From JADKIH01 sp031427625 (GTDB lineage: Bacteria; Bacteroidota; Bacteroidia; AKYH767-A; 2013-40CM-41-45): DNA of 64,000 nucleotides. Location: assembly GCA_031427625.1 (NCBI GenBank), contig JANPNV010000026.1:1-64000 (forward strand), in the 5' to 3' direction. A model generated the notes under the pieces. The model worked only from the letters and a program-made list of their open reading frames with translations. It did no database searches and was not told where the DNA came from. Each line of letters opens with the position of its first letter. Position 1 is the stretch's first letter. The translations under genes and the position numbers were made by a program. Positions 52,892 to 62,003 of the stretch are shown piece by piece.

Positions 52892-55409
52892 ATTCAGCTA
52901 CATGTTCGTTGTTAAGATAATTAAGTCTCCTTATTAAATCAATTCGAATCACTTTAAAAATATTGGACACGCCAACACTTGCCTCAATGTACGGTTTTCT
53001 TTCAAGTGAATAGGTAATTAATTGCCCGTTTGATTCTATCGGAAGTTTAAACAGTTCAGTGTGTTTTTGTGGATCGTTATTGTCAGTAATGTTACCATAT
53101 AACATTTTAAGGCTAATAACTTCGCGCCATTTTAGTCGTTTTAACAATGGAATTTTATTAAAGAAAAATCCATTAAAATAATGTTGGGCGTTTAACGAAA
53201 CCCATTGATCACTTATAAACTCAAGAAAATTCATAAGGTTGTACGATTGTAACTGGTAAGAATAAGTTTGGTTCGCCCGATGTATCTGAAGAAGTGGGTA
53301 AGGAACTCTGCCAAAAACTTTTCCACCCTCAATGGTTAAATCGGTATATCCGAATGGTGCAATATTAATCCGTTTGAATAAACTTGCATACAGGTTTTTA
53401 TATGTATAGTCACTATTTAGGAATTTTTTTTCAGATGCCGTAAGTCTGATTTCTATAATAGGATATTGGTTAAACATCGGTATCCGGTAATTTTTACCCT
53501 GATAAAATTGCTCATGAGGAGCGAATCGTACAGAAAGATTCAGAACGGTATTTGTAATTGAGCTGATTCTATTCTCTGCATCATTATATTCAACTTTGTT
53601 AAAATATAATGAGCCGGCCGGAGATTGTACGAGGTGTTGAATCCCTGCTTCAAAAGAAAAATGATTTTCAAATTCACTCAGGTAGGAGATATTGAAAGTC
53701 TTGTTATATAGAAGCTTGTCGTTTTTGCCGCGCTTGATCGACAACAATGCATTGTCTTCCTGAACAAATTGAAGTTCTTGTCCGGGAATTTTTGTCTCAT
53801 ATTGATACGATATCAAAAGATTTTTCTGGGGAAATTCTACAAAGGACTTTTTCCCTAAGGCCTTTGTAACTCCAAAATAATACTTCCATTTCTCATCACC
53901 GAAACCATATGCTGCATAAGATTCGAATCTCAGGTATGGATTGAATTTAGGAGTCGTTCTTCCACCTAATCTTATTCTTGAGCCTTCAACAGGATTATAA
54001 CTATAAAAAGTACTTACCGGACCAATTTCAAATATTCCTAATTCTTTATAGCCGGCAAAAACAAGCGTTAATATATTCATGAATCGTTTAAACGCAGGAA
54101 CACGCTGTATACTGTCCACCATCGAATATACGCCCTTCTCAGAAGCTGTCAAGTCGTAATGACGTCGTTCATCCCACTGTGAATCTGTAAGTGATGTATC
54201 AGTTAAGGGGGCAGAAGCATTGTAGAAGCTATCGGGCATTGGCTGATCGATAACAATGTTTTTATACGACACGGCGCGTTGTCCATAAATTCCCAGCCCT
54301 TTTTTTCCTAATCCAAAATCGATGGAAATATTATCGTAATTCACAAGCCATTCACCCGGCTTTATCTGTTCGTAATCCTGAGTAAGTGTTAATTCTTTTA
54401 CAAAGTTTAAATTGATATCAGGGCTCACAGTTAGCTCGCTTTTTCGAACGGCATAATTTGAATCGTATGTTATATAAAGTTCCCCCTGAAAATTAAAGTC
54501 TGATTTATTCCTTGGATAAAAAACCATGTGATAGCACATTGTTTTTTCAACCAGTACTGTATCCTTGATGTAGTATCTATAAAAGAGTGGGCCATTGTCG
54601 GATATCGGACTAATGAATGCATTGGTTAGAATAGGAACGGTATTATCGTAAATGTCAACATCCTGATATAAGTAAGCAACGAATGTTCCCATACCATCAT
54701 TATTGATGAGTTCATCAAAATCAACTTTTCGGCTTCCTTTGATAATCTCTTTTACTTCTTTCGGATCTTTTCTGTAGTAATAATCTGATAGTGTTTCTTT
54801 CAGATACATTGGCAAAATTACTTTTCCAGGCATCTGATTCGAATCCAGGTTGTCAAAAATAAACTGGAACTGTTTAAGATACTTTTTCTTCATGAACTTC
54901 TCCGAAATATTACTCAATGCGAATTGTACCTTTTCGTATTTTTCGTATTGGTAAGCAGAGATTTGCTCCTTCCTATTGTCTTTTTTATGGTCTATTACAA
55001 GTCTTATCAACTCAACTGCAGGGTTGTCTTTATTTCTGTATCTCTTTTTTTCACCGCTGACTTTTACTTCTTTCAGCACTTTTGCTTCAAGAGTCATTTT
55101 TACGCTTAAGATCTGTGACTGACCGTAAAGTATATCCTTTAACTCATTTTTATATCCAAGATTTGTAAAGCGAAGACGTGAAATTTTTTCATTCGTCTCG
55201 ATAAAATATTGGCCGTTAAAGTCTGTCGTTTTGCCTATTGTAGTTCCATCAAAAAACACATTGACAAAAGGAATCCCTTCGCCGGTCTTGGCATCAGTTA
55301 CTGCTCCACGAATTGTAGTAGTTTGTGCAAATATTTGTACAGAAGAACAAATGGCATAAAAAATAAATGCCACAATTAAGTGTGTTTTTTTTTGATTGAA
55401 ATCATGCAT
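52857..55409 (-). CDS. DUF5686-type outer-membrane protein with carboxypeptidase-regulatory-like domain
   Basis: Protein of 850 residues from the ATG at 55409; a TTG three codons upstream is less likely. The signal peptide (LIVAFIFYAICSSVQIFAQ) is followed by a CarboxypepD_reg-like domain (TIRGAVTDAKTGEGIPFVNV, FDGTTIGKTTDFNGQYFI; ~25-110). A large DUF5686 region continues to the C-terminus, with strand-rich barrel-like sequence ending in EYGIRARAKFDF. The terminal phenylalanine suits an outer-membrane barrel. The function is unknown. Its place between gtrA and the CDP-alcohol transferase, overlapping both, suggests a role in moving or placing lipid at the outer membrane. Confidence 0.78.
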   Translation of the reverse strand: MHDFNQKKTHLIVAFIFYAICSSVQIFAQTTTIRGAVTDAKTGEGIPFVNVFFDGTTIGKTTDFNGQYFIETNEKISRLRFTNLGYKNELKDILYGQSQILSVKMTLEAKVLKEVKVSGEKKRYRNKDNPAVELIRLVIDHKKDNRKEQISAYQYEKYEKVQFALSNISEKFMKKKYLKQFQFIFDNLDSNQMPGKVILPMYLKETLSDYYYRKDPKEVKEIIKGSRKVDFDELINNDGMGTFVAYLYQDVDIYDNTVPILTNAFISPISDNGPLFYRYYIKDTVLVEKTMCYHMVFYPRNKSDFNFQGELYITYDSNYAVRKSELTVSPDINLNFVKELTLTQDYEQIKPGEWLVNYDNISIDFGLGKKGLGIYGQRAVSYKNIVIDQPMPDSFYNASAPLTDTSLTDSQWDERRHYDLTASEKGVYSMVDSIQRVPAFKRFMNILTLVFAGYKELGIFEIGPVSTFYSYNPVEGSRIRLGGRTTPKFNPYLRFESYAAYGFGDEKWKYYFGVTKALGKKSFVEFPQKNLLISYQYETKIPGQELQFVQEDNALLSIKRGKNDKLLYNKTFNISYLSEFENHFSFEAGIQHLVQSPAGSLYFNKVEYNDAENRISSITNTVLNLSVRFAPHEQFYQGKNYRIPMFNQYPIIEIRLTASEKKFLNSDYTYKNLYASLFKRINIAPFGYTDLTIEGGKVFGRVPYPLLQIHRANQTYSYQLQSYNLMNFLEFISDQWVSLNAQHYFNGFFFNKIPLLKRLKWREVISLKMLYGNITDNNDPQKHTELFKLPIESNGQLITYSLERKPYIEASVGVSNIFKVIRIDLIRRLNYLNNEHVAEYGIRARAKFDF

Positions 55410-55818
55410 AAAAAACAAATCGCTTTGAAAAGTAATATGAATATGTGAGCCCTAAGATAAGTGCAATTATTGCTTTTGAAACAAGGTAAGGTGAATGTGC
55501 TGATTCTGTAAGCAGATAAGTACCGGCGGTGTTAAGTACGATACTTCCGAGAGCAACAAGAATATACCGGATTGCCTGCGAGATAGGATTTTTTTCGAAC
55601 GACTTAAATACCCAATATCTGTTTATAATAAATGCCGCACATGCACCAGAAGATGCTCCACCGGCTACTGCCAATGAATAATTAGTAGTCAGATTTTCTT
55701 TAAGTAGTATTGTTACCAGAAAGTCGACACATGTTGCCATAAGGGCGGTAAACTGAAAGCGTAAAAATCTTTCCTTGGTTGCCTGAGAGATCATCTCCTT
55801 AATCTTTTCTACTACCAT
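55402..55818 (-). CDS. GtrA-like four-helix membrane protein
   Basis: Protein of 138 residues with four membrane helices and GtrA signatures: RFLRFQFTALMATCVDFLVT, ACAAFIINRYWVFKSF, AIRYILVALGSIVLNTAGTYL and YSYYFSKRFVFYA. GtrA relatives are thought to move lipid-linked sugars or other polyprenyl-linked groups across the membrane. It overlaps pgpA by 7 bases and the DUF5686 gene by 8, in the inositol-lipid block. A flippase-like task for the inositol lipid is inference. Confidence 0.82.
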   Translation of the reverse strand: MVVEKIKEMISQATKERFLRFQFTALMATCVDFLVTILLKENLTTNYSLAVAGGASSGACAAFIINRYWVFKSFEKNPISQAIRYILVALGSIVLNTAGTYLLTESAHSPYLVSKAIIALILGLTYSYYFSKRFVFYA

Positions 55819-56273
55819 ACTTTCGATAATATTATTATCCTCAGTAAAATATTGCTGTAGATACCTGCCAGGATATCATCTAACATAATACCCCATCCGT
55901 TACGATAATTTTCCATTCGTTTTATTCCGAATGGTTTTGAAATATCGAAAAATCTGAATAATATAAATCCCGCCAGATAATTTGGGAATGAGGGAGGAAT
56001 AAATAATAATGTAAGCCACATTCCTGCTAATTCATCAACAACAATGTGAGATGGATCTTTGTTTTCAATACTTGCAACTTTTCCCGAAGAATAAATTCCT
56101 GAAGCTATGGCTACTATTATTATTACTACCTGCCATATTAACTGATCATCGGTTTGTTTTGAAAATAAAAACCAAATGATTGCAGCTATTGCAGATGCCC
56201 ACGTTCCGGGAGCAAAAGGTAAATAACCAACACCGCCAACTGTTGCAATTAATTTATTAAGCCTTTGGCTCAT
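55812..56273 (-). CDS. PgpA family phosphatase (candidate phosphatidylinositol-phosphate phosphatase)
   Basis: Protein of 153 residues with the PgpA fold: GVGYLPFAPGTWASAIAA near the N-terminus, DPSHIVVDELAGMWLTLLF (acidic residues for metal binding), FRFFDISKPFGIKRMEN and GWGIMLDDILAGIYSN. PgpA removes the phosphate of phosphatidylglycerophosphate. Here, just after inositol-phosphate synthase (TGATG overlap of one base), it more likely dephosphorylates phosphatidylinositol phosphate. If the genome has another pgpA, that reading would be strengthened. Confidence 0.85.
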   Translation of the reverse strand: MSQRLNKLIATVGGVGYLPFAPGTWASAIAAIIWFLFSKQTDDQLIWQVVIIIVAIASGIYSSGKVASIENKDPSHIVVDELAGMWLTLLFIPPSFPNYLAGFILFRFFDISKPFGIKRMENYRNGWGIMLDDILAGIYSNILLRIIILSKVW

Positions 56274-57598
56274 CAGGCTTCAATGAATTGCTGATAATAA
56301 TCGAGTCCGAGATGAGTAATTAAATCTTCACCCTTAATATGACGAAGAGTATTTTCCAGCTTCATCAGCTGTTTAAAAATATCGTGTTGTGGTGGAAGTC
56401 CGGGAGTCGTTTGAGGAGACTTGAAATAAAATGAAAGCCATTCTTGAATCCCATTAAGTCCTGAACGATGAGCCAGATCAAGAAAAAGAGCAAGATCGAG
56501 TACGATAGGTGCGGCAAGAATAGAATCTCTGCAGAGAAAATTAATTTTTATCTGCATCTGGTATCCCATCCACCCGGTGATATCGATATTATCCCAACTT
56601 TCCTTATTGTCGCCATGCGGAGGATAATAGTTTATGCGGACTTTGTGGTATAGATTTCCATAAAGATCGGGATGGATTTCCGGTTCGAGGATATTATCTA
56701 GTACGCTTAATTTAGAAACTTCCTTCGTCTTAAAGCTATCAGGATCATCTAATACTTCTCCATCACGATTTCCGAGAATGTTGGAAGAGAACCAACCCCG
56801 AATACCAAGCATTCTTGCTTTAAGTCCGGGTGCAATAATTGTTTTCATAAGAGTCTGACCCGTCTTGAAGTCTTTCCCGGCAATAGGAACTTCCATCTGT
56901 AAAGCAAGGTCTTCAAGAGCTGGAATATCGCAAGTAAGGTTAGGCGCACCGTTGGCAAAAGGGACGCCTGATTTTAGCGCAGCATAAGCGTAAATCATGG
57001 ATGGCGCAATAGCAGGATCATTACTCTCAAGACCCTTTTCGAACTTCTCAAGCGTACTGTGAACATCAGATTGCTCAATGTATACTTCTGTTGAAGCACA
57101 CCATATCATGACAAGACGGTCACAATTATTTTTCTTTTTAAAAGAAGCTATATCATCGATCAAAGCTTCAGCCTGTTGTTTCTTTGAAACAATATCTTTT
57201 ATATGTGTACCATGAAGTCTCTTTACATATTTCGGATCGAATACTGCTTTCATCGGAACGATCGATGAAAGTTCTTCTTTCAATGGATTCAGGTGACGAT
57301 ACAAATCGAGCACTCCGGCATTAACTGCTGCTTCCATTGCATTATCGGGGAAAATATCCCATCCGCCAAAAACCATATTATCAAGAGAAGCCAGTGGGAC
57401 AAAATCTTTTACTAACGGATTACGAAATTCAGTTCGTTTGCCAAGTCGTATTGATCCTAATTGCGTGTATGATCCGATTGGTTTTTCAAGGCCTTTGCGA
57501 ACAGCAATAACTCCAGCTATAAATGTGGTCGAAACTGCTCCCATTCCAACAGTTAGTACCCCTAACTTACCTTTTTCAGACTTGATATTTGTGCTCAT
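56273..57598 (-). CDS. Inositol-3-phosphate (myo-inositol-1-phosphate) synthase
   Basis: MIPS family enzyme of 441 residues that cyclises glucose-6-phosphate to inositol phosphate with NAD+. The N-terminal NAD motif is VLTVGMGAVSTTFIAGV, followed by GGWDIFPDNAMEAAVNAGVL, LVMIWCASTEVYI, and the conserved lysine-rich GKDFKTGQTLMKTIIAPGL (~230), GWFSSNILGNRDGEVLDDP and SVLDNILEPEIHP. The C-terminal part has IKINFLCRDSILAAPIVLDL. It is the first gene of the seven-gene minus-strand block; 587 bases without a gene lie before it and should hold its promoter (a TACATTTT box lies at 57611-57618). Confidence 0.93.
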   Translation of the reverse strand: MSTNIKSEKGKLGVLTVGMGAVSTTFIAGVIAVRKGLEKPIGSYTQLGSIRLGKRTEFRNPLVKDFVPLASLDNMVFGGWDIFPDNAMEAAVNAGVLDLYRHLNPLKEELSSIVPMKAVFDPKYVKRLHGTHIKDIVSKKQQAEALIDDIASFKKKNNCDRLVMIWCASTEVYIEQSDVHSTLEKFEKGLESNDPAIAPSMIYAYAALKSGVPFANGAPNLTCDIPALEDLALQMEVPIAGKDFKTGQTLMKTIIAPGLKARMLGIRGWFSSNILGNRDGEVLDDPDSFKTKEVSKLSVLDNILEPEIHPDLYGNLYHKVRINYYPPHGDNKESWDNIDITGWMGYQMQIKINFLCRDSILAAPIVLDLALFLDLAHRSGLNGIQEWLSFYFKSPQTTPGLPPQHDIFKQLMKLENTLRHIKGEDLITHLGLDYYQQFIEA

Positions 57599-58155
57599 AA
57601 TTTATCATTTAAAATGTATAAAAAGATGTGTGCTTATTGAGTTGACGATTAAGTGCTATAATTATTTCAGTTTTTCAAAAGAGGATCCCTTCGTCCGAAT
57701 CCGCAAAGTTATTTCTTTTATAGTGGAATCAAAAAGAGTGTATTAAGCTAATATAATCATAAATATCTGATTTTCGGTTATTTGCGTCGGTATTTGAAAT
57801 TTTTAAAAGATAATTATTGATTGTTTCATTTAGTGTATCGCAAATGGGTTGTTAATCATGAGTTTGAAAATCGTTTATTAGCTACAATTATGCGGATTAT
57901 ATTTTATCATTAATGAATAATTAAAATGCGTAAATCAGTTCCTAAAAAGGCCTTCAAAATGTTTTCTGTAGTCTTCTTATTTGCGGATTTAAATATAAAC
58001 GGAACTTTGATTATCGAATTAAGTAATCTCCGTGACTAGGAATAGAATAGTTGAAAATATTAAATGATTAGGTGGGGTTGAATTTATACTGATGTTAATA
58101 ACTTCCTTTCATATTTGTTAAAAATGAATGGAAAATTAATTAAAATAGCAATGAG
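57599..58155. other. Long intergenic region between the inositol-lipid operon and a response regulator
   Basis: About 560 bases, very AT-rich, with no convincing gene, RNA or repeat. It contains the start regions for both divergent units. A minus-strand TACATTTT (57611-57618), seven of eight to the -7 consensus, precedes the MIPS start by 12 bases. Confidence 0.5.
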
Positions 58156-58163
58156 TATTTTTG
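58156..58163 (+). promoter_or_regulatory. Candidate -7 box of the response-regulator gene
   Basis: TATTTTTG is an exact TAnnTTTG match, 22 bases before the ATG at 58186. No -33 element at usual spacing. Confidence 0.45.
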
Positions 58164-58185
58164 TAAATTTTAATGATTTACGGGT

Positions 58186-58605
58186 ATGGACAAAAAATAT
58201 GAAATTTGGCTTGCTGAAGATGATTTAGATGATTTTGAATTATTTAAAGAGGTATTAATATCCAGCAGTAAGCAATTCGCTATTTTACATTTTGCAACAG
58301 GCGTAGAACTTTGGAATAGCTTATCAGATCGCAAGAAAAAATACGATAAATCTTTACCCGATCTTATTGTACTTGATCAATTCATGCCACAAAAGAGTGG
58401 GTGGGATATTTTGGAATTGATTAAAGAAGATCCCGAATTAAAAAATATTGTTGTAATAATGATGTCAGGATCATATACTCAGGACAACATTGATAATGGT
58501 TATCGCATGGGAATGGATGGTTATATTCAAAAGCCCGTTTTTATTGGTGAATGGAAGTCTATTGTAGAAAAATTAATTCTGACCTGGAAACCTGACGCTC
58601 ATTAA
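58186..58605 (+). CDS. Single-domain response regulator (receiver only)
   Basis: Protein of 139 residues that is all receiver domain: acidic pair in WLAEDDLDDFELF, phospho-acceptor aspartate in LPDLIVLDQFMPQKSG (~62), serine in VVIMMSGSYTQ (~95) and Lys-Pro in GYIQKPVFIGEW (~120). It belongs to the same CheY/Rcp1-like subgroup as the broken copy at 12467-12898. No output domain or histidine kinase is adjacent, so its partner is elsewhere. Confidence 0.9.
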   Translation: MDKKYEIWLAEDDLDDFELFKEVLISSSKQFAILHFATGVELWNSLSDRKKKYDKSLPDLIVLDQFMPQKSGWDILELIKEDPELKNIVVIMMSGSYTQDNIDNGYRMGMDGYIQKPVFIGEWKSIVEKLILTWKPDAH

Positions 58606-58802
58606 TTTTTTCGAATTCTGATAGTTGTTTATCATTTTATTATTTTTTTAGGGTATTCGAATATTCAACATTTGTTTTGGGAAATGATTTTAGCATTCTC
58701 TAATTTTTTTCAAAGTAGTGAATACTAATGCAATTTTTTTTACCTTTCAATTAATTGCAGGAAATCATTTTATTAAAACTTAAATAATTTAAATTTATAA
58801 AC

Positions 58803-59651
58803 ATGGAAGCTGAAGCAACAAAAATTCTTGAACAACAGCGTGACACGTGGAATGCATTTTCGGGAGGTTGGAAAAAATGGGACAATTGGGTCATGAAATA
58901 CATCGAACCTCTTGGCACCGAAATAATAAATCATTTGAATCTTAAAGCGACAGATCGTGTACTTGACGTTGCTACCGGAACTGGAGAGCCGGGATTATCT
59001 ATAGCAAAAATTGTAAGTAATGGTAAGGTAGTAGGGACTGATATCTCTGAGAAGATGATTGAAATCGCCGAAGAAAATGCGGAGAAACGTAATGTCAGAA
59101 ATTATAAGGCGATTGTTGCTGATGTCTGTGATCTTCCATTTGAAGATAATTCTTTCGACGCTATCAGTTGTCGGTTTGGCTTCATGTTTTTTCCTGATAT
59201 GTCGCTAGCTGCAAAAGAGATGGCCAGAGTACTTCGCGTCGGAGGAACCTTTGCTACGAGTGTATGGGGAACCCCTGAAAAAAATTTCTGGGTAACTTCC
59301 ATTATGGGACCAGTTTCGAAAAACATGAATATTGCTCCACCACCACCGGGATCCCCTGGAATGTTTCGATGCACCGATAAAAATATGATGATTGATTTAT
59401 TTAAAAAAGCTGGATTTTCAGAAGTGAATCTGAAAGAAGTAAATACATCAGGAAATGTAGAGTCTTTTGAACATTTCTGGGAATACATGAACGATGTTGC
59501 AGCTCCTGTTGCATCGGCGATGAGCAAAGCAGACGATAAGATGAAGTTGAAAATAAAATCCGAAGTAGCAGAATCTTTTATGAAAAAATTCGCACGTGAT
59601 AAAGATATTTCGATGGAATATCAGGCTTATCTTATTTACGGAACTAAATAG
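58803..59651 (+). CDS. Class I SAM-dependent methyltransferase (UbiE-like)
   Basis: Protein of 282 residues. SAM-binding motif I is VLDVATGTGEPGLSIAKI (~residue 55), with VVGTDISEKMIEIAEENA (motif II), ADVCDLPFEDNSFDAISCRF and EMARVLRVGGTFATSVWG. The Pro-rich MNIAPPPPGSPGMF and a C-terminal helical part set it apart from true menaquinone/ubiquinone methyltransferases. It is a small-molecule methyltransferase of unknown substrate, convergent with the next gene by 12 bases. Confidence 0.82.
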   Translation: MEAEATKILEQQRDTWNAFSGGWKKWDNWVMKYIEPLGTEIINHLNLKATDRVLDVATGTGEPGLSIAKIVSNGKVVGTDISEKMIEIAEENAEKRNVRNYKAIVADVCDLPFEDNSFDAISCRFGFMFFPDMSLAAKEMARVLRVGGTFATSVWGTPEKNFWVTSIMGPVSKNMNIAPPPPGSPGMFRCTDKNMMIDLFKKAGFSEVNLKEVNTSGNVESFEHFWEYMNDVAAPVASAMSKADDKMKLKIKSEVAESFMKKFARDKDISMEYQAYLIYGTK

Positions 59652-59663
59652 AAATATAAATTC

Positions 59664-60449
59664 TTAGAAAACTAATCCCATCGTAAAGCCTCCGCTCACT
59701 ATGATTGGGATTTTTTTTCCGAGAAAAATATGCGAATAATCATAAGTCAGATCCGATTCTGTTGAGGATTTCTGAATTCCATAACCGAATCCTACATAAT
59801 AGTCGAATAGCAACCAATTGTAAAAAATACGCTGGTGACCGAAAATAATATTTAATGCATAGTCCGAGTAATTATAATTTTTATGGTTTTCATTTCTGGT
59901 AAATTGTGAAAAAATAAATTCGGGTTTAATATATGAACCATTTAGTGGTTGTAAATATTTTATTCCATTAAGGTAGCTGCTTTCCGGTTTAAAAAATTTA
60001 ATACCACCTTTCAGGAAATAACCCTCAGCATGATTAATTATCGTATTTGCATTCGTCAAGATAATAGCGCCTTTTAACTCAAGGTTTAATCCGACGCGAA
60101 TGCTTCGTTCATAGCAAATTACATAGTGATTTAAGAGTGGGGCAAGTACATCAGTTTTGATTCCGTGAACTTTTTGTTTAATAATCATATCGTTCGAAAC
60201 TTCATAAGGATTCGACACAATAGTCAGCTTCGATCCGTTCTCGAAAATGATTTGCTTAACGTTGCTCTTGCTAATTTCAAAAATATCGGCATCAAGCGCA
60301 TCATTGAAGATGAATTTAATTTTCTTCTTCGTCATGTCGACAATCAATACTTTTAATGTGTCATTGTTATTTCTGATGATAAGGTCTTGTGCCAAGACTC
60401 TACCAGAAAAAAACATAATAAAGAAGAAAATTTGGATTCGATATGACAT
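59664..60449 (-). CDS. Secreted protein of unknown function, possibly outer-membrane
   Basis: Protein of 261 residues from the ATG at 60449; a GTG at 60470 would add seven. It has a signal peptide (IQIFFFIMFFSGRVLAQ). Residues ~20-75 (LIIRNNNDTLKVLIVDM, IKFIFNDALDADIF, VKQIIFENGSKL) resemble the beta-sandwich found at the N-terminus of many Bacteroidota secreted proteins. The rest has alternating strands such as GFGYGIQKSSTES and ends in GGFTMGLVF, fitting a small barrel. No named family was recognised. A 7-bp tandem repeat lies just upstream, between it and the phosphatase gene. Confidence 0.55.
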   Translation of the reverse strand: MSYRIQIFFFIMFFSGRVLAQDLIIRNNNDTLKVLIVDMTKKKIKFIFNDALDADIFEISKSNVKQIIFENGSKLTIVSNPYEVSNDMIIKQKVHGIKTDVLAPLLNHYVICYERSIRVGLNLELKGAIILTNANTIINHAEGYFLKGGIKFFKPESSYLNGIKYLQPLNGSYIKPEFIFSQFTRNENHKNYNYSDYALNIIFGHQRIFYNWLLFDYYVGFGYGIQKSSTESDLTYDYSHIFLGKKIPIIVSGGFTMGLVF

Positions 60450-60471
60450 ATAACTGAAAATTCCATTCACT

Positions 60472-60520
60472 GTTCACTATTCACTTCTTACTTCTTACTT
60501 CTTACTTCTTCCCTCTTCCC
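60472..60520 (-). repeat. Heptanucleotide tandem repeat in the intercistronic gap
   Basis: On the plus strand CTTCTTA occurs three times in a row (60484-60504), flanked by partial copies and by TTCACT repeats (TTCACTGTTCACTATTCAC). On the coding minus strand this is a purine-rich GTAAGAA/GTGAATA tract before the start at 60449. Such tracts can change length by slippage. Confidence 0.7.
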
Positions 60521-60521
60521 T

Positions 60522-61793
60522 TCAAACCCTGACTCCCATAACAAGCACATCATCTACTTGATCGGTATCAGCTTTCCAGTTCTCAAAAAAATCGAGCAAA
60601 AAATCTTTTTGATCCGTCATATTTAAATGTTGAATAGAAAGCAGGATTTCTTTAAATTTTTTTGTCATTAGTTTTTTCCCTAACGCTCCCCCAAACTGAT
60701 CAGCAAACCCGTCAGAGAATATATAAAAAGTATCCTGATCCTGAAGTTGTATTTCATGACTTTTAAAACCATCTCCATGCGAAATCTGTAAACCACCCAC
60801 CGGGAATTTGTCCGGCGAATAAATAAGAATTTCGTTTTTTCTTATAATCCACAACGGTCTGTTAGCCCCGGCATAAATAAGTTTATTATTTTTTAGATTC
60901 ATCGAACAGATTGATACATCCATTCCGTCTGTTGATTCCCCGTTACGCTGATTGAGTGTATTGATAAATTCATCATTTAATAGGTCGAGAATTTTTCCCG
61001 GATCACTATTTCTTTTCTCGCTAATGATTTGTGTGAGGAGTGAATTTCCAACAACACTTAAAAATGCGCCGGTAACTCCATGTCCCGTACAATCGGCTGC
61101 AATGATTATTGCATGATCTGTTTGTTGAAAAAATGAATAAAAATCTCCGCTAACAATATCTTTGGGGATGTATAAGACAAATGATTCTCTAAAGGAATTG
61201 TGAATAGATTTTAAATCGGGCAGAATTGCATTTTGAATTCGCTTTGCATAATTTACATTATCAGTAATCTCCCGGTTTTTAATAGTAATTTCTTCATTTC
61301 TTAATTTCAGCTCTTTGGTTCTTTCATCGACAAGTTTTGTAAGTTCAGCCTCACGCGATTTTAACTGATTGATGATTGATTCATTTTGTTTCCTTAGCCT
61401 GGTGGTAAGAGCGCTGATTATTTTTTTTGCTACTTCCGGCTGACTTTGCAACAATGAGTAAAATAATTCACGACTTATTTTCAGTATGTCGATTTCGTTA
61501 ACTGCAGTAACAGACATTGAACGTGGAGCCTCATCTAAAAGAGAAAATTCACCGAAAAAGTTGCCGGCTTCCATATAAGCCACTACATGTTCGCCATCAT
61601 GGATTTTAACTTTTCCCTTACCAATAACATACATTGAATTACCTGAATCACCTTTGTGAATCACTTGAGTACCGGCAGTGAAAGAATCTGCATGCAGCGT
61701 TAAGGCTAACTTGTCCAAAAGCTCAGTTGGTATGCCATTAAATATTTCTACTCGCTGTAGTAATTCGAGAATGGCATTTGAGTTCATAAGCAT
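60522..61793 (-). CDS. Cyclic-nucleotide-binding domain / SpoIIE-type PP2C phosphatase
   Basis: Protein of 423 residues. Residues ~10-125 form a cNMP-binding (CRP-like) domain (VIHKGDSGNSMYVIGKGKVK, NFFGEFSLLDEAPRSMSVTA). A coiled coil with many Glu, Arg and Lys follows (~130-190). The C-terminal PP2C-SpoIIE domain has DIVSGDFYSFFQ, AADCTGHGVTGAFLSVVG, DGMDVSICSMNL, IYAGANRPLWI and FYIFSDGFADQFGG, with the metal-binding aspartates present. It would dephosphorylate Ser/Thr (often anti-sigma-factor antagonists) in response to a nucleotide. Whether it binds cAMP is unknown. Its protein partner is not adjacent. Confidence 0.88.
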   Translation of the reverse strand: MLMNSNAILELLQRVEIFNGIPTELLDKLALTLHADSFTAGTQVIHKGDSGNSMYVIGKGKVKIHDGEHVVAYMEAGNFFGEFSLLDEAPRSMSVTAVNEIDILKISRELFYSLLQSQPEVAKKIISALTTRLRKQNESIINQLKSREAELTKLVDERTKELKLRNEEITIKNREITDNVNYAKRIQNAILPDLKSIHNSFRESFVLYIPKDIVSGDFYSFFQQTDHAIIIAADCTGHGVTGAFLSVVGNSLLTQIISEKRNSDPGKILDLLNDEFINTLNQRNGESTDGMDVSICSMNLKNNKLIYAGANRPLWIIRKNEILIYSPDKFPVGGLQISHGDGFKSHEIQLQDQDTFYIFSDGFADQFGGALGKKLMTKKFKEILLSIQHLNMTDQKDFLLDFFENWKADTDQVDDVLVMGVRV

Positions 61794-62003
61794 GTTCTGG
61801 GTCTGGCAAAGTTAAAATTTTCCCGTTAGGATCAATATAAGATAATTGCAGAAATCATTTTCAATTAGTCATAAGTGAATAGTTTTTATTTGTCGGAATC
61901 CAAAAGATTATGGCTTTTTCATCAGGAGAAATTTTTGAAACAATGGATAGCTATAGTTATTATAAAAAACTTCATTTTAGGTGTAATGAAGTTATCGAAT
62001 CAC

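Noticed and set aside
57438..57746. A ~100-codon open frame on the plus strand over the MIPS start
   Set aside because: Antisense to the MIPS N-terminus, no recognisable domain or promoter; regarded as a shadow.
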